Assembly: GCA_021767885.1 (NCBI GenBank)
Contig: JAASSM010000149.1
Coordinates: 1-5,746 of the forward strand
Source of the DNA: a bacterium
GTDB taxonomy: Bacteria; Krumholzibacteriota; Krumholzibacteria; LZORAL124-64-63
Direction of reading: 5' to 3'
Length of the DNA: 5,746 nucleotides
The position numbers were made by a program, and so were the translations under genes. This document shows, piece after piece, positions 1 to 5,746 of the stretch; position 1 is the first letter of the stretch, and each line of letters begins with the position of its first letter. The notes under the pieces were generated by a model. It saw only the letters and a list, made by a program, of their open reading frames with translations, did no database searches and was not told the origin of the DNA.

Positions 1-971
1 ACGCCCAGTTCGCCATCCGCTACATGGGCTACCTCTGCGCCCCGGGCTTCCTGATGATGAATGGCGCCATGGTCAGCTGGGCCTACCTGCGACGCCGCAA
101 GAAGGGTGTCTCCCACCGGCGTGCGGTGTGGGACTTCGTCCAGCGTGGGCTCTTCCTGGTGGCCGTGCAGTGGCTCTGGGTCAACGCCGCCTGGAGCGGC
201 TTCGCCCGGCTCCGCCTCGATCACCTGGGCATCATCGCCACCATCGGCCTGAGCATGATCCTGGTGGCGCTCATGGCCCACTGGCGCTGGTGGCAGCGCG
301 CCCTCGTGGCCCTGGCCGGATTCCTGGCCCACCCGCTGCTGCTGCGGATCCCGTACGATCACGACGGCCCCTGGGCCTACGTCATGCAACTGCTCGTCGA
401 CAGCGGCGATTTCAACAAGTACCCCCTGCTGCCATGGTTCAGCCTGGCCTGCGTGGGCTCGGTGATGGCCCACTTCTGGTTCACGGCCTGGACCGACCGC
501 CGCCGCCCCGACGAGCGCGCACTGAAGTCCCTGGGCATCGGCCTGGCGCTGGTGATCGTCGCCTGGGGCCTGCGCGACTGGGGCCATCCCTATGCCAACC
601 TCTTCCCCCACGAGGGCTGGTTCACCTACGGGTTCTTCCTGGTCCAGAAGTACCCGCCGAGCCTGACGCATCAGTTCTGGTTCGCCGGCGCGGTGATCGC
701 CATGGTCGGCCTCTTCTCCTGGATCGATCATCGCTGGCGGCTGCTGCGCCCCCTGGCGGTGGTGGGCAAGGTGCCGCTGTTCTATTACTGCGTGCACATC
801 CCCATCCTGGCCCTGGTCTTCCGCCAGCTCGAATGGCTCCCCTACCGGGGCGGCGGACCCGCCGAGAGCCTGCTGGTCTGGCTGGGCCTGCTGGCGGTGA
901 TGGCGCCGCTGGCCGTCTGGTTCGCCGGGGTCAAGCGCCGCCGCCGCAACTGGCTGATCCGCATGATCTAG
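1..971 (+). CDS. DUF1624 / heparan-alpha-glucosaminide N-acetyltransferase-like membrane protein (5' truncated)
   Basis: This is a multi-pass inner-membrane protein whose 5' end lies outside the window. The frame is open to the left edge (residues AQFAIRY precede the first ATG at 24), and that ATG falls inside a conserved segment, so it is not the real start. Family recognition rests on three blocks: CAPGFLMMNGA, which matches the family's FCAP-FxFLAG region; KYPLLPWFS around 417-446; and the signature KYPPSL at 648-665, followed by GKVPLFYYCVHIPIL near 765-809. About eight hydrophobic segments are visible, and the protein ends in a basic tail (KRRRRNWLIRMI). The family is related to the lysosomal acetyltransferase that moves acetyl groups across a membrane onto a sugar. 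Bacterial members are mostly uncharacterised, so the substrate here is unknown. The N-terminal family motifs cannot be checked. It is probably co-transcribed with the SDR gene 10 bases downstream. Confidence 0.82.
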   Translation, partial: AQFAIRYMGYLCAPGFLMMNGAMVSWAYLRRRKKGVSHRRAVWDFVQRGLFLVAVQWLWVNAAWSGFARLRLDHLGIIATIGLSMILVALMAHWRWWQRALVALAGFLAHPLLLRIPYDHDGPWAYVMQLLVDSGDFNKYPLLPWFSLACVGSVMAHFWFTAWTDRRRPDERALKSLGIGLALVIVAWGLRDWGHPYANLFPHEGWFTYGFFLVQKYPPSLTHQFWFAGAVIAMVGLFSWIDHRWRLLRPLAVVGKVPLFYYCVHIPILALVFRQLEWLPYRGGGPAESLLVWLGLLAVMAPLAVWFAGVKRRRRNWLIRMI

Positions 972-977
972 GAGGAG
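970..977 (+). promoter_or_regulatory. Ribosome binding site of the SDR gene, overlapping the upstream stop codon
   Basis: AGGAGGAG is a near-perfect Shine-Dalgarno sequence 4 bases before the ATG at 982. Its first two bases are the last two of the TAG stop of the membrane-protein gene. This fixes the SDR start and suggests translational coupling in one transcript. Confidence 0.85.
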
Positions 978-981
978 ACCC

Positions 982-1761
982 ATGAGCCGACTCGCCGTGG
1001 TCACCGGCGCTTCCAGCGGCATCGGTCGCGAGCTCGCACGTGTCCATGCCGAGCACGGCGGCGACCTGGTGCTGGTCGCCCGCCGCCAGGACCGCCTCGA
1101 CCAGCTCGCCGACGAGCTGCGGTCCGAGCACGGCGTGACCGTCTATGCCCTGGCTCGCGATCTCTCGGAGCCGGGAGCGGCGGCCGCCCTGGTGGCCGAC
1201 CTCGACCGCGCGGACCTGGCGCCGGAGATCCTGGTCAACAATGCCGGGTTCGGCGGTTACGGACCGTTCGCCAGCCAGGACCTCGCCCGCAACGCGCGCA
1301 TGGTGCGCCTGAACGTCACCACGCTCATGGAGCTGACGGGCCTGCTGCTGCCTCGCATGCTGCAGCGCGGCCACGGGAAGATCCTCAACGTGGGCTCCAC
1401 GGCCGGCATGGTGCCCGGCCCGCTGCAGGCGGTCTACTTCGCGAGCAAGGCCTTCGTCAACAGCTTCAGCCAGGCCCTGGCCGAGGAGCTGCGCGGCACC
1501 GGGGTGACGGTGACGGTCCTCTGTCCGGGCGCCACCAGCTCCGAGTTCGCCGCCACCGCCGACCTCGAGGGATCCCCCGGCTTCGCCGGGGAGCTGCCCA
1601 CCAGCCGGCAGGTGGCCGAGTACGGCTACCGGAGCCTGCTGGCCGGGCGCGACCTGGTGGTCCACGGCTGGCGCATGAAGCTGCTCATGCACGGGGTGCT
1701 CCGGGTGCTGCCGCGCCGGCTGGTGATCCGCACGGTGCGACGCAGCCAGCAGAAGCGCTGA
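982..1761 (+). CDS. Short-chain dehydrogenase/reductase (classical SDR, COG0300/DltE-like)
   Basis: This is a 259-residue cytoplasmic NAD(P)-dependent oxidoreductase of the normal classical SDR length. The Rossmann cofactor motif TGASSGIG is at residues 8-15, the structural motif NNAG at 86-89, and the catalytic set is complete: N111, S139 (in NVGSTAG), Y152 and K156 (YFASK). CPGAT at 181-185 is the usual post-catalytic loop. Two arginines at 34-35, just after the second beta strand, suggest NADP(H) preference (inference). The C-terminus is basic and partly amphipathic (MHGVLRVLPRRLVIRTVRRS), as is common in the COG0300 group, and could touch membrane or lipid substrate. The ATG is set by a strong ribosome binding site. 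The gene follows the DUF1624-type membrane gene in what looks like a two-gene operon and faces the HAD gene tail to tail. The substrate cannot be read from sequence. Confidence 0.93.
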   Translation: MSRLAVVTGASSGIGRELARVHAEHGGDLVLVARRQDRLDQLADELRSEHGVTVYALARDLSEPGAAAALVADLDRADLAPEILVNNAGFGGYGPFASQDLARNARMVRLNVTTLMELTGLLLPRMLQRGHGKILNVGSTAGMVPGPLQAVYFASKAFVNSFSQALAEELRGTGVTVTVLCPGATSSEFAATADLEGSPGFAGELPTSRQVAEYGYRSLLAGRDLVVHGWRMKLLMHGVLRVLPRRLVIRTVRRSQQKR

Positions 1762-1778
1762 CCGGTCCCCGGCCGGTC
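1760..1778. repeat. Short inverted repeat between the convergent stop codons
   Basis: GACCGG (1760-1765) and CCGGTC (1773-1778) are perfect inverted arms around a 7-base loop. They span the 15-base gap between the SDR stop and the HAD stop and include bases of both stop codons. There is no T-run on either strand, so a factor-independent terminator is not demonstrated. In a GC-rich genome a 6-bp arm could be chance. Confidence 0.4.
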
Positions 1779-2388
1779 AGCGGCCGGCTGGCCCGAGGCC
1801 CAGCGCGCGCCGGGCCTCGGGCCAGCCGGTGAACAGGCGCCCGTCCAGGCCGGCCTCCCGGGCCGCGGCCACGTTGGCGGGGAGATCGTCCAGGAAGACC
1901 AGCTCGCCGGGGGGACGGCCCGCGGACGCGGCGAGGGCGGCGAAGGCGCCCGGCGCGGCCTTCAGGCAGCCACGGCGCCAGGAGACCACCTGCGGCGCGC
2001 AGAGCCGGAGCCAGGGCCAGCGGCGGCGACACCAGCAGTGGTGGATGGCGTTCGTGTCGCTGACCAGCCACACCGGGCCGCGGGCGGCGAGAGCGGCCAC
2101 CGCGGACGCGGCACCGGGCACGGGGCCGAAGATGTCGGCCCAGGCCGTCACCAGTTCGCCACGCCGCGCGGCCGGCAGGCCGAGCTCCCGGGCCATGGCG
2201 GTGAAGAACCGGCCGCTGCCGATGCGCCCGCTCTCGTAGAGGGCCTTCCGTGGGCCCTGCGCCCAGCGAGCGGCGATGGTCGCGGCGGGGATCCCGGACA
2301 GGGCGGCGGCACGGTCGGCGAAACGCGAGAAGTGCACGCGCACCAGCACGTTGCCCAGATCGAGCAGGACGGGCGGCGCCGTCCGCAT
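1777..2388 (-). CDS. HAD-superfamily phosphatase, YihX-like
   Basis: This predicted cytoplasmic HAD hydrolase resembles E. coli YihX (alpha-D-glucose-1-phosphate phosphatase) along its length. Numbering from a GTG at 2397 (206 aa), motif I is LLDLGNVLV with nucleophile D13. The +2 position is Gly rather than Asp, which is also the case in YihX (FDLGNV). Motif II is SDTN at 113-116, like SNTN in YihX. Motif III is probably K146 (GCLKAAP, where KP is usual). Motif IV is FLDDLPANV with D170/D171. A helical cap follows motif I. I prefer the ATG at 2388 (203 aa) because GGAAGGGG lies 8 bases upstream of it, while the same sequence abuts the GTG with no spacing. The segment HHCWCRRRWPWLRLC between motifs II and III is unusually rich in Trp, Cys and Arg. 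The gene is divergent from the CheB-CheR gene and convergent with the SDR gene. The family call is firm; the substrate is only inferred. Confidence 0.88.
   Translation of the reverse strand: MRTAPPVLLDLGNVLVRVHFSRFADRAAALSGIPAATIAARWAQGPRKALYESGRIGSGRFFTAMARELGLPAARRGELVTAWADIFGPVPGAASAVAALAARGPVWLVSDTNAIHHCWCRRRWPWLRLCAPQVVSWRRGCLKAAPGAFAALAASAGRPPGELVFLDDLPANVAAAREAGLDGRLFTGWPEARRALGLGPAGR
1784..1829. repeat. Perfect 18-bp inverted repeat (strong hairpin) in the 3' end of the HAD gene
   Basis: Bases 1784-1801 are the exact reverse complement of 1812-1829, around a 10-base loop (1802-1811) that itself could add two G-C pairs after one mismatch. The structure covers about the last 15 codons of the HAD gene (GWPEARRALGLGPAG) and lies just past the SDR stop. 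It would form in transcripts of either direction. No T-tract follows on either strand, so it is not a canonical intrinsic terminator. A role in ending or protecting the two convergent transcripts is inference. Confidence 0.75.
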
Positions 2389-2396
2389 CACCGCCA

Positions 2397-2404
2397 CCCC
2401 TTCC
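2397..2404 (-). promoter_or_regulatory. Ribosome binding site deciding the HAD start
   Basis: Read on the minus strand this is GGAAGGGG, followed by 8 bases and then the ATG at 2388-2386. The alternative GTG at 2397-2395 shares its G with this site, which would leave no room for ribosome spacing. The ATG is therefore the better start. Confidence 0.55.
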
Positions 2405-2409
2405 GCGGT

Positions 2410-2439
2410 GGCATGATGGGCCGGTCATGGGGCATGATG
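2410..2439. repeat. 9-bp direct repeat in the divergent intergenic region
   Basis: GGCATGATG occurs at 2410-2418 and again at 2431-2439, 21 bases apart start to start, close to two helical turns. Between and within them lies an inverted pair, CATGA (2412-2416) and TCATG (2425-2429). The position, upstream of both the HAD and CheB-CheR genes, would suit a regulator binding site. No known operator is recognised. Confidence 0.35.
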
Positions 2440-2452
2440 CACAGGTAGCCCG

Positions 2453-2480
2453 TTGCCATGGACCGGGTCAACCTTATCCT
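2453..2480 (+). promoter_or_regulatory. Candidate sigma70-type promoter of the CheB-CheR gene
   Basis: TTGCCA (2453-2458, five of six to the -35 consensus) and TATCCT (2475-2480, four of six to the -10 consensus) are separated by 16 bases, in a locally AT-richer patch. Transcription would begin around 2486-2488, leaving a short leader with the ribosome binding site before the GTG at 2515. If this is real, the in-frame ATG at 2458 is not in the transcript. Confidence 0.45.
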
Positions 2481-2503
2481 TTGCGTCAAGTATCCACCTC
2501 TCC

Positions 2504-2509
2504 GGGAGG
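2504..2509 (+). promoter_or_regulatory. Ribosome binding site of the CheB-CheR gene
   Basis: GGGAGG lies 5 bases before the GTG at 2515. The upstream in-frame ATG at 2458 has no comparable site: the bases before it read GTAGCCCGTTGCC. This decides the start in favour of GTG 2515. Confidence 0.7.
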
Positions 2510-2514
2510 CGCAC

Positions 2515-5470
<2,956 letters not shown>

Positions 5471-5490
<20 letters not shown>

Positions 5491-5746
5491 CCGCCGCTCC
5501 GACCGCGGGGCCGAGCTGCGGCGTCGGGCGGAGTCGCGGCTGCAGCGCGGCCCTCACGACCCGGCACCGTCCACGGATCCCGAGCGGCTGATCCACGAGC
5601 TGCAGGTCCACCAGGTGGAGCTGCAGCTGCAGAACGAGGAACTCCTGCGCTCGCAGCAGGAGCTGCAGGCCGCCCGGAACCGTTACTTCAATCTCTTCGA
5701 CCAGGCGCCGGTGGGGTTCGTGACCCTCGACGCCGAGGGCCGGGTA
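5471..5746 (+). CDS. PAS-domain sensor protein, probably a histidine kinase (3' truncated)
   Basis: An open frame from ATG 5471 runs 92 codons to the window end without a stop. It overlaps the CheB-CheR gene by 20 bases in a different frame. Residues 1-37 are a charged Arg/Asp/Pro-rich leader. Residues 38-70 form an amphipathic helix (ERLIHELQVHQVELQLQNEE onward), and a PAS domain begins near residue 71 (RYFNLFDQAPVGFVTLDAEG). This HELQVHQ-ELQ-QNEEL then RYFxLFDxAPVG arrangement is typical of PAS sensor kinases found beside CheB-CheR fusions. There is no signal peptide or membrane segment, so a cytoplasmic sensor is likely. The kinase, receiver or diguanylate cyclase module that would settle its role is beyond the window. 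The small overlap and internal ribosome binding site indicate translational coupling with the CheB-CheR gene. The PAS-protein call is firm; the histidine kinase call is inference. Confidence 0.85.

Noticed and set aside
931..1692. A minus-strand frame opposite the SDR gene
   Set aside because: It gives a low-complexity His/Gln/Gly/Ala protein and lies antisense to a gene with a complete set of SDR catalytic motifs.
1760..1829. A canonical Rho-independent terminator between the SDR and HAD genes
   Set aside because: Strong stems are present but no T-run follows on either strand; the structures are recorded as inverted repeats instead.
1685..2428. A second minus-strand frame overlapping the HAD gene
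   Set aside because: It gives an Arg/Gly/Pro-rich shadow translation, while the neighbouring frame shows all four HAD motifs.
2443..2471. A minus-strand promoter for the HAD gene (TTGACC at 2471-2466 with a -10 near 2447-2442)
   Set aside because: The -35 is good but the sequences at the correct spacing for a -10 match the consensus poorly, so it was not listed as a feature.

Overview
The window is a GC-rich bacterial chromosomal segment. By eye about two thirds or more of the bases are G or C, third codon positions are almost all G/C, and spurious reading frames stay open for kilobases. Tight gene packing, Shine-Dalgarno-led starts and a CheB-CheR-PAS fusion point to a proteobacterium. A high-GC gammaproteobacterium is my best guess, but nothing here fixes the genus. 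I see no mobile element, CRISPR array, tRNA or rRNA.

Layout: (1) Bases 1-1761, plus strand, hold a two-gene unit. The first gene is the 3' part of a multi-pass membrane protein of the DUF1624 / heparan-alpha-glucosaminide N-acetyltransferase-like family. A classical short-chain dehydrogenase/reductase follows 10 bases later, with its ribosome binding site overlapping the upstream stop codon. (2) Bases 1777-2388, minus strand, hold a HAD-superfamily phosphatase resembling YihX, convergent with the SDR gene. Only 15 bases separate the two stop codons, and the HAD 3' end contains a perfect 18-bp inverted repeat. (3) Bases 2389-2514 form a divergent intergenic region with a plausible sigma70-type promoter, a 9-bp direct repeat and a good ribosome binding site. 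(4) Bases 2515-5490, plus strand, encode a large CheB-CheR fusion (methylesterase, methyltransferase, PAS-like region, heptad coiled coil, two PAS domains) with no receiver and no kinase domain. (5) From 5471 to the window end, overlapping the previous gene by 20 bases, is the start of a second coiled-coil/PAS protein. It is probably a PAS sensor histidine kinase, but its output domain lies outside the window.

The last two genes look like one translationally coupled signalling unit: a soluble CheB/CheR/PAS protein with intact catalytic motifs and a partner built on the same coiled-coil-then-PAS plan. The first three genes look like unrelated housekeeping or accessory metabolism. The most interesting points are the kinase-less CheB-CheR-PAS-PAS protein coupled to a PAS partner, the uninterrupted heptad signalling helix, and the long perfect inverted repeat inside the HAD coding region.
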